Assembly: GCF_001655675.1 (NCBI RefSeq)
Contig: NZ_LYRP01000047.1
Coordinates: 163,593-227,592, forward strand
DNA from: Mangrovibacter phragmitis
GTDB lineage: Bacteria > Pseudomonadota > Gammaproteobacteria > Enterobacterales > Enterobacteriaceae
Length of the DNA: 64,000 bases
Direction: 5' to 3'
Shown: positions 19,937-30,288 of the stretch, piece after piece
Layout: each line of letters opens with the position of its first letter
Numbering within the stretch: the first letter of the stretch is position 1
Notes under the pieces: generated by a model
What the model was told of the DNA's origin: nothing
The model's database searches: none
What the model saw: the letters and a program-made list of their open reading frames with translations, nothing else
Made by a program: the position numbers and the translations under genes

Positions 19937-19954
19937 TGTAAAGAAAAGTTTACG
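19937..19954. promoter_or_regulatory. TyrR box of mtr
   Basis: TGTAAA-N6-TTTACG matches the TyrR consensus TGTAAA-N6-TTTACA at 11 of 12 specified bases. It lies about 75 bp upstream of the probable mtr -10 (minus strand), a distance typical of TyrR activation. A weaker, partly overlapping copy may exist at 19923-19940. Confidence 0.75.
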
Positions 19955-19989
19955 GTCGGTTATTTCGCTAAAGTGAGTATAAAGCAGGA

Positions 19990-20024
19990 AAAATAGCAAA
20001 AAAAAGCCCTGCTTACGCAGGGCC
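19990..20024 (-). terminator. Distal terminator of deaD
   Basis: The perfect hairpin GCCCTG-CTTACG-CAGGGC (20006-20023) is followed on the minus strand by eight T residues (20005 downwards). It ends transcripts coming from deaD before mtr. The same 18-bp palindrome occurs again at 20168-20185. Confidence 0.85.
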
Positions 20025-20119
20025 TCAGTCTGATGACAAACCTCATGTCCGCATAGAACGAGAGGATGTCACCAATAAAAAACCAGGAAAATCAATTTAT
20101 TGATTTTCGGCTACTAAAT

Positions 20120-20186
20120 AAAAAGAAGGGAAAACCACACTTTTTCCTTCTTTTTCATCAATTTGAAGCCCTGCTTACGCAGGGCC
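20120..20186 (-). terminator. Proximal hairpins behind deaD
   Basis: Two inverted repeats follow the deaD stop codon on the minus strand: GCCCTG...CAGGGC at 20168-20185 without a strong T run, and an AT-rich stem of AAAAGAAGG/CCTTCTTTTT type at about 20120-20155. Together with the hairpin at 20006 they form a staggered 3' end; the 396 bp between deaD and mtr otherwise hold the mtr control sites only. Confidence 0.6.
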
Positions 20187-20209
20187 TGAATATCAGTAGC
20201 TACGCTGAA

Positions 20210-22105
20210 TTATGCTTCGCTGAAGCGGCGTCGACCTGTTGAGTCATCACGCTCACGACGCGGTGCGCGACTGTCACGGTTATCACGACGTTCACCGTTA
20301 AATGGACGACCACCTTCACGGCGCTCACCACCACCGAAGCGACGGCCTTCACCACGGCCACCTTCGCGGCGTTCGCCACCAAAGCTACGACCACCACCAC
20401 CACCACGGCGTTCACCACGCGGCTGTGGCTGTGCATCACCTAATAGCTGCATATTCATCGGTTTGTTGAGAATACGCGTACGGGTAAAGTGCTGTAATAC
20501 GTCACCCGGCATGCCTTTTGGCAGTTCAATGGTGGAATGTGAACCAAACAGTTTAATGTTACCGATGTAACGGCTGCTGATATCGCCTTCATTTGCAATT
20601 GCGCCAACGATATGACGAACTTCAACACCATCGTCACGGCCTACTTCGATACGGTAAAGTTCCATTTCACCAGCATCACGGCGTTCACGACGCGGACGAT
20701 CACCACGTTCACTACGCTCGCCACGGCGATCACCACGATCGTCACGGTCACGGAATTCACGACGCGGACGGCGCTCAATAACCGGATCCGGCGGCAGAAT
20801 CAGCGGACGCTCACCCTGAGCCATTTTCAGCAATGCTGCGGCCAGCGTTTCCATATCAGCTTCTTCACCCGGCTGCAGTTTGCTTAACAGCGCACGGTAC
20901 AGATCGAGATCACTGCTTTCCAGTTGCTGCTGAACACTGGCAGAGAATTTAGCCAGGCGGCGCTCTCCCAGTAACTCAGCATTCGGCAGTTCCACTTCCG
21001 GGATGGTCAGCTTCATAGTGCGTTCAATGTTACGCAGCAGGCGACGTTCACGGTTATCAACAAACAGCAAAGCACGGCCAGCGCGACCAGCACGGCCAGT
21101 ACGGCCAATACGGTGAACGTAAGACTCAGCATCCATCGGGATGTCGTAGTTAACGACCAGGCTGATACGTTCAACATCCAGACCGCGTGCAGCAACGTCT
21201 GTTGCAATCAGAATGTCCAGGCGGCCATCTTTCAGGCGCTCCAGCGTTTGTTCACGCAGAGCCTGGTTCATATCACCGTTCAGTGCAGCACTGTTGTAAC
21301 CATTGCGTTCCAGGGCTTCGGCCACTTCAAGAGTCGCATTCTTGGTACGCACGAAAATAATCGCCGCATCAAAGTCTTCAGCCTCCAGGAAACGAACCAG
21401 CGCTTCGTTTTTACGCATGCCATAGACAGTCCAGTAACTCTGGCTGATATCAGGACGCGTAGTAATACTGGTCTGGATCCGCACTTCCTGCGGGTCTTGC
21501 ATGAAACGACGTGTAATACGGCGAATCGCTTCTGGCATAGTTGCAGAAAACAGTGCGGTCTGATGACCTGCAGGAATTTCTGCCATGATGGTTTCAACGT
21601 CTTCGATGAAGCCCATGCGCAGCATTTCATCTGCTTCATCCAGAACCAGACCTTTCAGTTGGGAAAGATCAAGAGTGCCGCGTTTCAGGTGGTCTAACAG
21701 ACGACCAGGTGTACCCACAACGATTTGTGGCCCCTGGCGCAAAGCGCGCAGCTGAACGTCATAACGCTGGCCACCATAAAGGGCCAGGACATTCACGCCA
21801 CGCATATGTTTAGAAAAATCATTGCACGCTTCTGCAACCTGAACGGCCAGCTCACGCGTTGGAGCCAGAACCAGGATTTGCGGTGCGCGCAACTCAGGAT
21901 CAATATTGTTCAGTAACGGCAGCGAAAACGCTGCGGTTTTGCCACTCCCGGTTTGGGCCATCCCCAGAACATCACGCCCTTCCAGTAAGTGCGGGATGCA
22001 GGCAGCCTGAATCGGCGAAGGTTTTTCATAACCCAGGTCGCTCAGTGCTTCAAGGATTGGGGCTTTCAGGCCCAGTTCGGAAAAGGTGGTTTCAATATCA
22101 GCCAT
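20210..22105 (-). CDS. deaD: ATP-dependent RNA helicase DeaD (CsdA)
   Basis: A 631-aa DEAD-box helicase for cold-shock ribosome assembly and mRNA unwinding. Motifs in order: Q motif PSPIQ near residue 31, Walker A AQTGSGKT near 52, DEAD in LDEADEM near 155, SAT in FSATMPEA near 186, and [10 protein letters not shown] near 330. The C-terminal region contains an RNA-binding domain and a tail rich in RGG/ERREGG repeats (about residues 565-631). The start at 22105 matches the family; it overlaps the stop of the small gene yrbN. GC-rich repeats in the tail cause many spurious frames. Confidence 0.97.
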   Translation of the reverse strand: MADIETTFSELGLKAPILEALSDLGYEKPSPIQAACIPHLLEGRDVLGMAQTGSGKTAAFSLPLLNNIDPELRAPQILVLAPTRELAVQVAEACNDFSKHMRGVNVLALYGGQRYDVQLRALRQGPQIVVGTPGRLLDHLKRGTLDLSQLKGLVLDEADEMLRMGFIEDVETIMAEIPAGHQTALFSATMPEAIRRITRRFMQDPQEVRIQTSITTRPDISQSYWTVYGMRKNEALVRFLEAEDFDAAIIFVRTKNATLEVAEALERNGYNSAALNGDMNQALREQTLERLKDGRLDILIATDVAARGLDVERISLVVNYDIPMDAESYVHRIGRTGRAGRAGRALLFVDNRERRLLRNIERTMKLTIPEVELPNAELLGERRLAKFSASVQQQLESSDLDLYRALLSKLQPGEEADMETLAAALLKMAQGERPLILPPDPVIERRPRREFRDRDDRGDRRGERSERGDRPRRERRDAGEMELYRIEVGRDDGVEVRHIVGAIANEGDISSRYIGNIKLFGSHSTIELPKGMPGDVLQHFTRTRILNKPMNMQLLGDAQPQPRGERRGGGGGRSFGGERREGGRGEGRRFGGGERREGGRPFNGERRDNRDSRAPRRERDDSTGRRRFSEA

Positions 22106-22178
22106 GTAGTACAAGTGCCTCAGTGTCAATGGCGGCCAGTCTACATAACTCATCGTGAAAACGATCTGCAATTTTCAT
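22098..22178 (-). CDS. yrbN: Small protein YrbN overlapping deaD start
   Basis: A 26-codon frame on the minus strand reads [17 protein letters not shown] and continues to a TGA at 22098-22100. It matches the small protein YrbN annotated upstream of deaD in E. coli, as far as I remember its sequence. Its last codons overlap the deaD ATG (22103-22105), which suggests translational coupling as a leader peptide for deaD. Function not established; the reading frame lies in the long cold-shock leader. Confidence 0.75.
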   Translation of the reverse strand: MKIADRFHDELCRLAAIDTEALVLHG

Positions 22179-22214
22179 TGAAAAGTGTGAACCGGCTCAA
22201 ATTTGTTGAATTGA

Positions 22215-22265
22215 CGAACAAAACAGCCCTCACCCCTGAAGGTGAAGACTCGATAAAAAGGGCTG
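22215..22265 (-). terminator. Terminator or attenuator between nlpI and deaD
   Basis: On the minus strand CAGCCC (22265-22260) pairs with GGGCTG (22229-22224), enclosing an inner TCACC/GGTGA helix, and TTTTGTT follows. It lies 15 bp behind the nlpI stop and ahead of yrbN-deaD. It may end nlpI mRNA or form part of the structured deaD leader. Confidence 0.6.
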
Positions 22266-22279
22266 AAAAAATTCGTCAG

Positions 22280-23164
22280 CTATTGCTGGTCCGATTCTGC
22301 CAGGTCATCTTGCTCCTGGCCCAAGAGCGATAATTCCAACAATGCATAGCGATGCTCGACAAAGTTATGAACGTTGTTAGCAAGCGCTAATTTGAACAAT
22401 GCCTCAGCACTGTCCTTATCCCCCAGACTTAGGTAATGCTTACCTAAATAGAAGTTGGTTTCACTGAGATGCTCAGCGAGCGAGGTGTTATCCGTTGCAT
22501 CTGCCTTGAGTCTGTCCATCAGTGTGCTTTCACTGATGTCACCAAGGTAGAATTCGACAATATTCCATCCCCATTGTTCCTTGTCCGATTCGTTGAAGCG
22601 TTGTCTTAACGCGTCTTTTGCCTGTTGTTTGTTTAACTTGCTTTCGTCAAGGTAAAGCCACAGGCTACGGAAAGGATCGTTAGGATCGTCATGATAAAAC
22701 GCCAGCAGATCATCTTGCGCTAACCGGTACCTACCGCCGTAATACAGCGCGATACCACGGTTTAAATACGCATAGTTGTAAGTTGGATCAAGCTCAAGTA
22801 CAGAATCAAACGCTTCATAAGCGGCATCAAAATTGCCCGCCTGCGTTAAATAAATCCCGAGATAATTAAAAGCCTCAGGCATATCTGGTCGGATTGCCAG
22901 CGCTTGAGAAAAATCATTCCGCGCTAAAGCTCTCAGACCGAGACTATCATACAACACTCCGCGCTCATATAAAAGCTGTGCGCGTTCATCCTCGGTTAAA
23001 GCCCGACTGGCAAGAATTTGTTCCATCCGCGCCAGGATAACTTCCTGCTGTAGTGTTGGCTGTAAAGGAACAGCAAGCACTTCATCCTTACGCCAGGCAG
23101 AGTTGCTGCATCCCGCCAGCGTCAGGGCTGTCGCAACGAAACACCAGCGCAAAAAAGGCTTCAT
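22280..23164 (-). CDS. nlpI: Lipoprotein NlpI
   Basis: A 294-aa outer-membrane lipoprotein with lipobox LAGC (Cys19) and several TPR repeats (about residues 60-170 and 230-265). In E. coli it acts as adaptor of the Prc protease and scaffolds peptidoglycan endopeptidases such as MepS. It sits between pnp and deaD, an arrangement conserved in enterobacteria, and may be co-transcribed with pnp through the hairpins at 23245-23326. Confidence 0.96.
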   Translation of the reverse strand: MKPFLRWCFVATALTLAGCSNSAWRKDEVLAVPLQPTLQQEVILARMEQILASRALTEDERAQLLYERGVLYDSLGLRALARNDFSQALAIRPDMPEAFNYLGIYLTQAGNFDAAYEAFDSVLELDPTYNYAYLNRGIALYYGGRYRLAQDDLLAFYHDDPNDPFRSLWLYLDESKLNKQQAKDALRQRFNESDKEQWGWNIVEFYLGDISESTLMDRLKADATDNTSLAEHLSETNFYLGKHYLSLGDKDSAEALFKLALANNVHNFVEHRYALLELSLLGQEQDDLAESDQQ

Positions 23165-23244
23165 TTCCTACTCCCGAAGACAACAAATGGATGAACGTCC
23201 TGTTACCCGGTTGTATAACATGGCTTCCTGCCCTGAATGAAACA

Positions 23245-23326
23245 ACTCTTCATGTCACCATGAAGAGTCAACTCCGCATTCCAGATACTGTTTTTGTTGC
23301 CCGCCAGTGCGGCACTGGCGGGCAAC
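23245..23326 (-). terminator. Two strong hairpins between pnp and nlpI
   Basis: One inverted repeat is a perfect 15-bp arm pair with a single-base loop (23296-23310 with 23312-23326), lacking a T run on either side. The second has 10-bp arms (23245-23254 with 23259-23268) and on the minus strand is followed by GTTGTTTC. The second could end pnp transcripts; the first looks like a 3'-end block against exonucleases. Confidence 0.6.
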
Positions 23327-23370
23327 ATGTTTACAGACGGTATCGGATATTAATATGCCATAGAGCGAGA

Positions 23371-25521
23371 TTACTCTGCCTGAGTGTCAACCGCGGCATC
23401 CGGAGCAGATTTTTCTTCCTGCTCCTGCGCTTTTGGTTGCTCAACCGCTTCTTTCATGCTCAGACGCACACGGCCCTGGCGGTCAACTTCCAGTACTTTA
23501 ACCGGAACTTCCTGGCCCATCTGCAGGTAGTCTGTCACTTTTTCTACACGCTTGTCGGCAATCTGAGAAATATGCACCAGACCTTCTTTACCGCCGCCAA
23601 TCGCTACAAACGCACCGAAATCAACGATACGCGTAACTTTACCATTATAGATGCGACCAACCTCAATCTCAGCAGTAATTTCTTCGATGCGACGAATAGC
23701 ATGTTTTGCTTTATCACCATCAGTTGCTGCGATTTTCACAGTACCGTCATCTTCAATTTCAATGGTTGTACCGGTTTCTTCAGTCAGAGCGCGGATTACA
23801 GAGCCACCTTTACCGATAATGTCTTTGATCTTATCAGGGTTGATCTTAATCGTATGGATACGCGGTGCAAATTCAGAAATGTCACCACGCGGAGCATTGA
23901 TTGCCTGTTCCATCACACCCAGAATGTGCAGACGCGCACCTTTAGCCTGGTTCAGAGCAACCTGCATGATTTCACGGGTGATACCTTCGATTTTGATATC
24001 CATCTGCAAAGCAGTAATACCTTCACGAGAACCCGCTACTTTAAAGTCCATATCGCCAAGATGATCTTCATCGCCCAGGATATCAGAAAGGACAACGAAA
24101 TTATCGCCTTCTTTCACCAGACCCATTGCGATACCCGCAACAGCAGCTTTCACCGGCACACCTGCATCCATCAGTGCTAAAGACGCACCGCAGACAGAAG
24201 CCATGGAAGAAGAACCATTGGACTCAGTGATTTCAGAAACAACACGCACAGTGTATGGGAAACGGTCTGCAGCAGGCATAACAGCTGCCACACCACGTTT
24301 AGCCAAACGACCATGACCAATTTCACGGCGTTTTGGCGAACCTACCATCCCGGTTTCACCCACAGAGTATGGAGGGAAGTTATAGTGGAACAGGAAACGA
24401 TCAGTGCGCTCACCCATCAATTCATCGATGTTTTGCGCATCACGTTCAGTCCCTAAAGTTGCAGTAACCAGCGCCTGAGTTTCACCACGGGTAAACAGTG
24501 CTGAACCGTGAGTACGCGGCAGAACGCCTGTGCGCACATCCAGGCCACGAATCATGTCTTTTTCACGGCCATCAATGCGCGGTTCCCCAGCCAGTACGCG
24601 GCTACGGACAATGGTTTTTTCCAGCGCATGCAGAATTTCACCCAGTTCATTTTCGTCCAGGGCTTCATCTTCTGCCAACAAAGCAGCAATGACTTCAGAT
24701 TTAATGACATCAACCTGAGCATAACGCTCCTGCTTGTCAGTAATGCGGTATGCATCGCTCAGACGCGCTTCAGCAAGAGCAGCAACGCGCGCATTCAATG
24801 CTTCGTTAACGGCTTCTGGCTGCCAGTCCCAACGCGGTTTACCCGCTTCAGCAACCAGCGCTTTGATATTTTCGATAACAATCTGTTGCTGGTCGTGACC
24901 AAAGACTACCGCACCCAGCATCTGGTCTTCACTCAGCAGTTCAGCTTCAGATTCAACCATCAGCACAGCGTTATCAGTACCTGCAACCACTAAATCCAGT
25001 TTACTGCTTTTCAGTTCATCGGCAGTTGGGTTCAGAACATACTGGTCATTAATATAACCAACACGCGCCGCACCAATTGGGCCATTGAATGGAATACCAG
25101 ACAGAGACAAAGCAGCAGAAGCACCAATCATAGCAACGATATCAGGGTGAACCTGCGGGTTAACAGAAACAACCGTCGCAATAACCTGAACTTCGTTAAC
25201 AAAACCTTCCGGGAACAGCGGACGAACCGGGCGGTCAATCAGACGCGCAATCAGCGTTTCGCCTTCACTTGGACGACCTTCACGACGGAAAAAACCGCCT
25301 GGAATACGGCCAGCCGCGTAAGTACGTTCCTGGTAGTTTACTGTAAGAGGGAAGAAATCCTGGCCGGGTTTCGCTTTTTTAGCACCAACAACGGTGACGA
25401 AAACGGCGGTGTCATCCATGCTGACCATCACGGCCGCAGTTGCCTGGCGAGCCATCATGCCAGTTTCGATGGTGACGGTATGTTGACCATACTGGAATTG
25501 ACGAATGATCGGATTAAGCAA
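23371..25521 (-). CDS. pnp: Polyribonucleotide nucleotidyltransferase (PNPase)
   Basis: A 716-aa 3'-to-5' phosphorolytic exoribonuclease of the RNA degradosome. Order of domains: RNase PH 1 (about 1-210), helical linker, RNase PH 2 (about 310-540, with [14 protein letters not shown] near 485), KH ([16 protein letters not shown] near 567) and S1 (about 620-690). Translation starts at TTG (25521), with AAGGAT 8 nt upstream, as in E. coli. The leader upstream contains the RNase III hairpin used in its autoregulation. It follows rpsO on the same strand. Confidence 0.97.
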   Translation of the reverse strand: MLNPIIRQFQYGQHTVTIETGMMARQATAAVMVSMDDTAVFVTVVGAKKAKPGQDFFPLTVNYQERTYAAGRIPGGFFRREGRPSEGETLIARLIDRPVRPLFPEGFVNEVQVIATVVSVNPQVHPDIVAMIGASAALSLSGIPFNGPIGAARVGYINDQYVLNPTADELKSSKLDLVVAGTDNAVLMVESEAELLSEDQMLGAVVFGHDQQQIVIENIKALVAEAGKPRWDWQPEAVNEALNARVAALAEARLSDAYRITDKQERYAQVDVIKSEVIAALLAEDEALDENELGEILHALEKTIVRSRVLAGEPRIDGREKDMIRGLDVRTGVLPRTHGSALFTRGETQALVTATLGTERDAQNIDELMGERTDRFLFHYNFPPYSVGETGMVGSPKRREIGHGRLAKRGVAAVMPAADRFPYTVRVVSEITESNGSSSMASVCGASLALMDAGVPVKAAVAGIAMGLVKEGDNFVVLSDILGDEDHLGDMDFKVAGSREGITALQMDIKIEGITREIMQVALNQAKGARLHILGVMEQAINAPRGDISEFAPRIHTIKINPDKIKDIIGKGGSVIRALTEETGTTIEIEDDGTVKIAATDGDKAKHAIRRIEEITAEIEVGRIYNGKVTRIVDFGAFVAIGGGKEGLVHISQIADKRVEKVTDYLQMGQEVPVKVLEVDRQGRVRLSMKEAVEQPKAQEQEEKSAPDAAVDTQAE

Positions 25522-25593
25522 AATAGTATCCTTTCTTTAGACGAGTGACAGCACAACAAAGTGCTGTTGTGATTACCAGCCTTTATGCTCCCT

Positions 25594-25644
25594 CGCGACT
25601 AATGAAAACACAGAAAAATTATATGTGCTTTCATTAGCCGCGCG
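25594..25644 (-). promoter_or_regulatory. RNase III-type leader hairpin of pnp
   Basis: In the minus-strand transcript an imperfect stem of about 19 bp (25624-25644 with 25594-25612) with an A/T-rich loop lies 75-125 nt before the pnp start. Position and shape match the E. coli pnp leader stem cleaved by RNase III, after which PNPase degrades the 5' duplex and represses its own translation. The function is inferred from that homology. Confidence 0.75.
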
Positions 25645-25713
25645 AACCTCAGCAATAAAGACTATTAAAAGCAACAATACATTACTTTCTGGTGAATTGC
25701 TGCTTTTGAGTTG

Positions 25714-25743
25714 AAAAAAGGGGCCTCTGGAGGCCCCTTTTTC
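25714..25743. terminator. rpsO terminator
   Basis: GGGGCCTC-TG-GAGGCCCC (25720-25737) is flanked by A and T runs, so it is symmetrical and works in both directions. On the minus strand it ends rpsO with partial read-through into pnp, as in E. coli. On the plus strand it could end an antisense RNA such as SraG. Confidence 0.88.
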
Positions 25744-25758
25744 AGAAACTCGCAAATA

Positions 25759-26043
<285 letters not shown>

Positions 26044-26133
26044 TTAAATAAGAAAAAAGGGTGCCGATCTCTAATTCAGCAGCCCCAGAGCCGCGCTATT
26101 CTACCTGCGCGGACAGGTTATCGCAAGGTGAGA

Positions 26134-27078
26134 CTATACCGGATAATGAACAACCAAACGACGCGGCGCAACACGGCCTTCGTCATCAATTTCACCCATA
26201 CCGATAAATTCACCAGTCTCGCCTTCGGTAACGCGAACCAGACCGTCAGAAGGTACCCCAGCAACCCTGACCGGCTGCCCTTGTTTGAAATACGCCGCAA
26301 CAGCGGGCTGCAGATTCACTTGGGGGAAGTCGGCTGCCGGGCTGTCCATTGGCATCAGCAGAGGGTCCAGTACCGCCTCAATACCCGAGCCTTCTTCCTG
26401 GGCTTTCGCGACCAGTGTATTCAGGTGCTCAAGGGTCACCATGCGCTCGACCGGGTATTTACTGACAGCTAAACGCCGCAAAAAGGCAACATGCGCACCA
26501 CAACCCAGTTTTTCGCCAAGATCATCAATGATTGTGCGAATGTAAGTTCCTTTAGAGCAGTGTACTTCCAGCTCCAGTTCATTACCTTCGTGGCGGATAA
26601 ACAGCAATTCATACACAGTAATAGCACGCGCCTCCCGGGGAACTTCGATACCCTGGCGAGCATATTCATACAAAGGCCGCCCCTGGTACTTGAGTGCAGA
26701 GAACATGGATGGCACTTGTTCTGTTTCACCGCGAAAGCTTTCCAGCGCCTGAAGAAGATCAGATTCACTGAAGGTGGCCGGGCGCTCCTGAACCACAGTT
26801 CCGTCTGCATCAGAAGTATCGGTACGCTGCCCAAGCCGGGCAATTACACGGTAACGCTTGTCTGAATCTAACAGATAACGGGAAAACTTGGTTGCTTCAC
26901 CAAGACAAACAGGCAGCATGCCCGTAGCCAGTGGATCCAGCGCCCCTGTGTGACCTGCCCGATTAGCATTAAAGAGGCGTTTTACTTTTTGCAGCGCATC
27001 ATTTGATGACAGTCCATGCGGTTTATCCAGCAATAAAACACCATGGACATCACGCCCACGCCGACGAGGACGACTCAT
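26134..27078 (-). CDS. truB: tRNA pseudouridine55 synthase TruB
   Basis: A 314-aa enzyme that makes pseudouridine 55 in the T-loop of tRNAs and acts as a tRNA chaperone. The catalytic aspartate is in [14 protein letters not shown] (Asp48). A PUA-like domain covers roughly residues 250-314. The start is ATG 27078, which overlaps the rbfA stop (TGATG); a TTG one codon upstream is less likely. GGAGG lies 4 nt before it. Confidence 0.97.
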   Translation of the reverse strand: MSRPRRRGRDVHGVLLLDKPHGLSSNDALQKVKRLFNANRAGHTGALDPLATGMLPVCLGEATKFSRYLLDSDKRYRVIARLGQRTDTSDADGTVVQERPATFSESDLLQALESFRGETEQVPSMFSALKYQGRPLYEYARQGIEVPREARAITVYELLFIRHEGNELELEVHCSKGTYIRTIIDDLGEKLGCGAHVAFLRRLAVSKYPVERMVTLEHLNTLVAKAQEEGSGIEAVLDPLLMPMDSPAADFPQVNLQPAVAAYFKQGQPVRVAGVPSDGLVRVTEGETGEFIGMGEIDDEGRVAPRRLVVHYPV

Positions 27079-27488
27079 CAATCCTCCTTGTTGCTGTCAT
27101 CCGTTTCCGAATGGGAACGGCGCGCTTCATCCTGTTTAACCACACTGCTGACCAGGTTAGACATACGCATCCCTTCAACCAGAGAGTTGTCGTAGATGAA
27201 TGTCAGCTCCGGAACAATGCGCAAACGCATTGCCTTACCCAGCAACATGCGAATATAACCAGATGCATCCTGCAGCGCTTTCACGCCAGCTTTTACTGCT
27301 GCTTCATCCTGATCATTCAGGAAGGTGACATAAACTTTTGCATAAGCTAAATCACGGGATACTTCAACGCCTGAGACTGTTGTCATCAGACCTACACGCG
27401 GATCTTTAATTTCGCGCTGCAGAATGATTGCGATTTCTTTCTGCATTTCCTGCGATACGCGCTGCGGGCGACCAAACTCTTTCGCCAT
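27078..27488 (-). CDS. rbfA: 30S ribosome-binding factor RbfA
   Basis: A 136-aa KH-fold protein needed for 16S rRNA 5'-end maturation and cold growth. The core block [19 protein letters not shown] is visible around residues 27-45. The start at 27488 (MAKEFGRPQ) has GGAGAAAC upstream; the frame open six codons further is not used in relatives. It lies 70 bp downstream of infB and overlaps truB by one base. Confidence 0.96.
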   Translation of the reverse strand: MAKEFGRPQRVSQEMQKEIAIILQREIKDPRVGLMTTVSGVEVSRDLAYAKVYVTFLNDQDEAAVKAGVKALQDASGYIRMLLGKAMRLRIVPELTFIYDNSLVEGMRMSNLVSSVVKQDEARRSHSETDDSNKED

Positions 27489-27558
27489 AATAGTTTCTCC
27501 AGACAAATCAGGGGGGCACCAGGCCCCCCTTAATAATCTTACCGAGCCCAGAAAGGGA

Positions 27559-30264
27559 TTAGGAAATGGTACGTTGAACTTCGATTATTTCGAAGACTTC
27601 AATCATGTCGCCGGTGCGAACATCATTGTAGTTCTTAACGCCGATACCACATTCCATACCATTACGGACTTCGTTAACGTCATCTTTAAAGCGACGCAGA
27701 GACTCCAGCTCGCCTTCATAGATAACCACGTTATCACGCAGAACACGAATTGGGTTGTGGCGTTTAACCACACCTTCCGTAACCATACAACCCGCAATCG
27801 CGCCAAACTTCGGTGATTTGAACACATCACGAACTTCAGCCAGGCCGATAATTTGCTGTTTGTATTCCGGAGCCAGCATACCGCTCATAGCCTGTTTAAC
27901 TTCGTCAATCAGGTTATAGATAACGGAGTAGTAGCGCAGGTCGATGCTTTCAGCTTCAATAACACGGCGGGCAGAGGCATCAGCACGGACGTTAAAGCCT
28001 ACAACAATCGCGTTGGATGCAGCAGCCAGCGTCGCATCGGTCTCAGTAATCCCACCAACACCAGAGCCCACAATTTTCACTTTCACTTCATCTGTGGACA
28101 GCTTGACCAGAGAATCGGTAATTGCTTCAACAGAGCCCTGAACGTCGGCTTTCAGTACGATATTAACCTCAGAAACCTCACCTTCAGTCATGTTAGCAAA
28201 CATGTTTTCCAGTTTAGATTTCTGCTGACGAGCCAGTTTAACTTCACGGAATTTGCCCTGACGATACAGCGCCACTTCACGCGCTTTTTTCTCATCACGG
28301 ACAACTGTAGCTTCATCACCCGCTGCAGGCACACCAGACAAGCCCAGGATTTCTACTGGAATTGACGGACCCGCCTCTTCAACATCTTTGCCCAGTTCGT
28401 TACGCATTGCACGAACACGGCCATACTCGAAACCGCACAGGACAATATCGCCACGATGCAACGTACCTTCACGAACCAGCACAGTTGCTACCGGGCCACG
28501 TCCTTTATCCAGGAAGGATTCGATAACCACACCGCTCGCCATACCATTACGTACAGCTTTCAGTTCCAGTACTTCAGATTGCAGCAAGATAGCATCCAGT
28601 AGCTCATCAACACCGGTGCCTGCTTTTGCAGAAACATGAACGAACTGGCATTCACCACCCCATTCTTCTGGAATGATGCCGTACTGAGCCAGTTCGTTCT
28701 TAACGCGATCCGGATCTGCTTCTGGTTTATCAATCTTGTTCACAGCAACAACTACAGGGACTTTCGCCGCTTTAGCGTGCTGGATAGCTTCAATAGTTTG
28801 CGGCATCACGCCATCGTCTGCTGCAACAACCAGCACCACAATATCTGTTGCCTGAGCACCACGAGCACGCATTGCGGTAAACGCTGCGTGGCCTGGGGTG
28901 TCCAGGAAAGTAATCATGCCGTTGTCGGTCTGAACGTGATAAGCACCGATATGCTGAGTAATACCGCCGGCCTCACCAGAGGCAACCTTCGTTGAACGAA
29001 TGTAGTCCAGCAGAGACGTTTTACCGTGGTCAACGTGACCCATGATAGTCACAACAGGTGCACGCGGTTCTGCCTGAGCACCAGTATCACGGTCACTCAT
29101 TACTGCTTCTTCCAGCTCGTTTTCACGGCGCAGGATAACTTTGTGCCCCATTTCCTCAGCAACAAGCTGCGCGGTTTCCTGGTCAATCACCTGGTTGATG
29201 GTTGCCATTGCACCCATTTTCATCATTGCTTTGATGACCTGAGAGCCTTTCACCGCCATTTTGTTAGCCAGTTCCGCAACAGTGATGGTTTCACCAATCA
29301 TGACATCACGGTTAACTGCCTGAACAGGTTTCTGGAAACCTTGTTGCAGAGCGCTGCCTTTACGCTGACGCCCGCCTTTACCACCACGAATGGCGGCGCG
29401 CGCTTCTTCACGGTCAGCTTTGGATTCGGCGTGTTTGTTACCTTTCTTAGGACGTGAAGCTTTAGCGTTGCGACCACGGCCACGGCCACCTTCAACTTCA
29501 CGGTCATTATCATCTTCAGCCTGACGAGCATGCTGAGACGTTGTAACGTGATAGTCGCTGCTTTCCGTTTCTTCGTCAGTATTACGCCAACTGTCGGCAT
29601 TCTCTTCCGCCATGCGACGGGCTTCGTCTGCAACGCGGCGAGCCTCTTCCTCAATTTTGCGGCGGGCTTCTTCTTCAGCCTTACGTTTCAGCTCTGCTGC
29701 TTCTGCTTCACGACGGGCTTTCTCAGCCTGTACGGCTTTCTGTTGTTCGGATTGTTGATTGCTCACTTTGCTATTTTCCGCAGCTTCACGTTTCGCTTGT
29801 TCCGCGGCCTCACGCTTCGCATGTTCATCGGCATCGCGTTTGGCTTTCTCTTCCGCTTCGCGTTTGGCCTTTTCCTCAGCCACACGTTTAGCAGATTCCT
29901 CTGCTTCACGACTGGCCAGCTCTTCCGCCTCACGCTGCGCTTGCTCTTCCGCGGCAAGACGCTCAGCTTCTTGCGGATCACGTTTTACAAAGGTGCGCTT
30001 TTTGCGGACTTCCACTTGTACCGATTTACTTTTACCACCGGTACCCTGAATACTCAAAGTGCTGCGCGTTTTGCGCTGCAATGTTAACTTGTCTGGCCCT
30101 GAACCATGCTCACGGTTCAAAAATGCCAGCAAAGCTTGTTTTTCTTGCGCTGTCACCGAATCTTCAGACGATTTGCGGATCCCGGCATCAGCAAATTGCT
30201 GTATCAGGCGATCCACTGGAGTCTGAATCTCCGCGGCCAGCGATTTAATAGTCACATCTGTCAT
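27559..30264 (-). CDS. infB: Translation initiation factor IF-2
   Basis: A 901-aa GTPase that brings initiator tRNA to the 30S subunit. Domains: N-terminal IF2_N about 1-50; a long charged Ala/Glu/Lys/Arg helix about 95-230; a second IF2_N module about 320-375; the G domain with GHVDHGKTS near 409, DTPGHAAF near 454 and NKID near 507; then the C-terminal beta barrels. An internal GTG at codon 167 (29766-29764, KVSNQQ) matches the IF2-2 start of E. coli. The Met used for IF2-3 seven codons later is Gln here. Slightly longer than the 890-aa K-12 protein. Confidence 0.97.
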   Translation of the reverse strand: MTDVTIKSLAAEIQTPVDRLIQQFADAGIRKSSEDSVTAQEKQALLAFLNREHGSGPDKLTLQRKTRSTLSIQGTGGKSKSVQVEVRKKRTFVKRDPQEAERLAAEEQAQREAEELASREAEESAKRVAEEKAKREAEEKAKRDADEHAKREAAEQAKREAAENSKVSNQQSEQQKAVQAEKARREAEAAELKRKAEEEARRKIEEEARRVADEARRMAEENADSWRNTDEETESSDYHVTTSQHARQAEDDNDREVEGGRGRGRNAKASRPKKGNKHAESKADREEARAAIRGGKGGRQRKGSALQQGFQKPVQAVNRDVMIGETITVAELANKMAVKGSQVIKAMMKMGAMATINQVIDQETAQLVAEEMGHKVILRRENELEEAVMSDRDTGAQAEPRAPVVTIMGHVDHGKTSLLDYIRSTKVASGEAGGITQHIGAYHVQTDNGMITFLDTPGHAAFTAMRARGAQATDIVVLVVAADDGVMPQTIEAIQHAKAAKVPVVVAVNKIDKPEADPDRVKNELAQYGIIPEEWGGECQFVHVSAKAGTGVDELLDAILLQSEVLELKAVRNGMASGVVIESFLDKGRGPVATVLVREGTLHRGDIVLCGFEYGRVRAMRNELGKDVEEAGPSIPVEILGLSGVPAAGDEATVVRDEKKAREVALYRQGKFREVKLARQQKSKLENMFANMTEGEVSEVNIVLKADVQGSVEAITDSLVKLSTDEVKVKIVGSGVGGITETDATLAAASNAIVVGFNVRADASARRVIEAESIDLRYYSVIYNLIDEVKQAMSGMLAPEYKQQIIGLAEVRDVFKSPKFGAIAGCMVTEGVVKRHNPIRVLRDNVVIYEGELESLRRFKDDVNEVRNGMECGIGVKNYNDVRTGDMIEVFEIIEVQRTIS

Positions 30265-30288
30265 GCTGTTCCTTCCTGCTACAGTTTA

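Noticed and set aside
20200-20700. Possible CRISPR-like or tandem repeat at the deaD end
   Set aside because: The apparent repeats are the RGG/ERREGG codons of the DeaD tail, without regular spacing or spacers.
23053-24180. 375-aa plus-strand open frame
   Set aside because: It is antisense to nlpI and pnp with no family resemblance; the residue pattern is that of a shadow frame.
29530-30087. Phe/Leu-rich 185-aa plus-strand frame resembling a membrane protein
   Set aside because: It is antisense to the Glu/Ala/Lys-rich helix of IF-2; complementing such codons gives Phe/Leu-rich frames.
28080-30264. Possible pseudogene or duplicated module in infB because of long repeated Glu/Ala/Lys codons
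   Set aside because: The repeated helix is normal for IF-2 of enterobacteria and the frame is uninterrupted.
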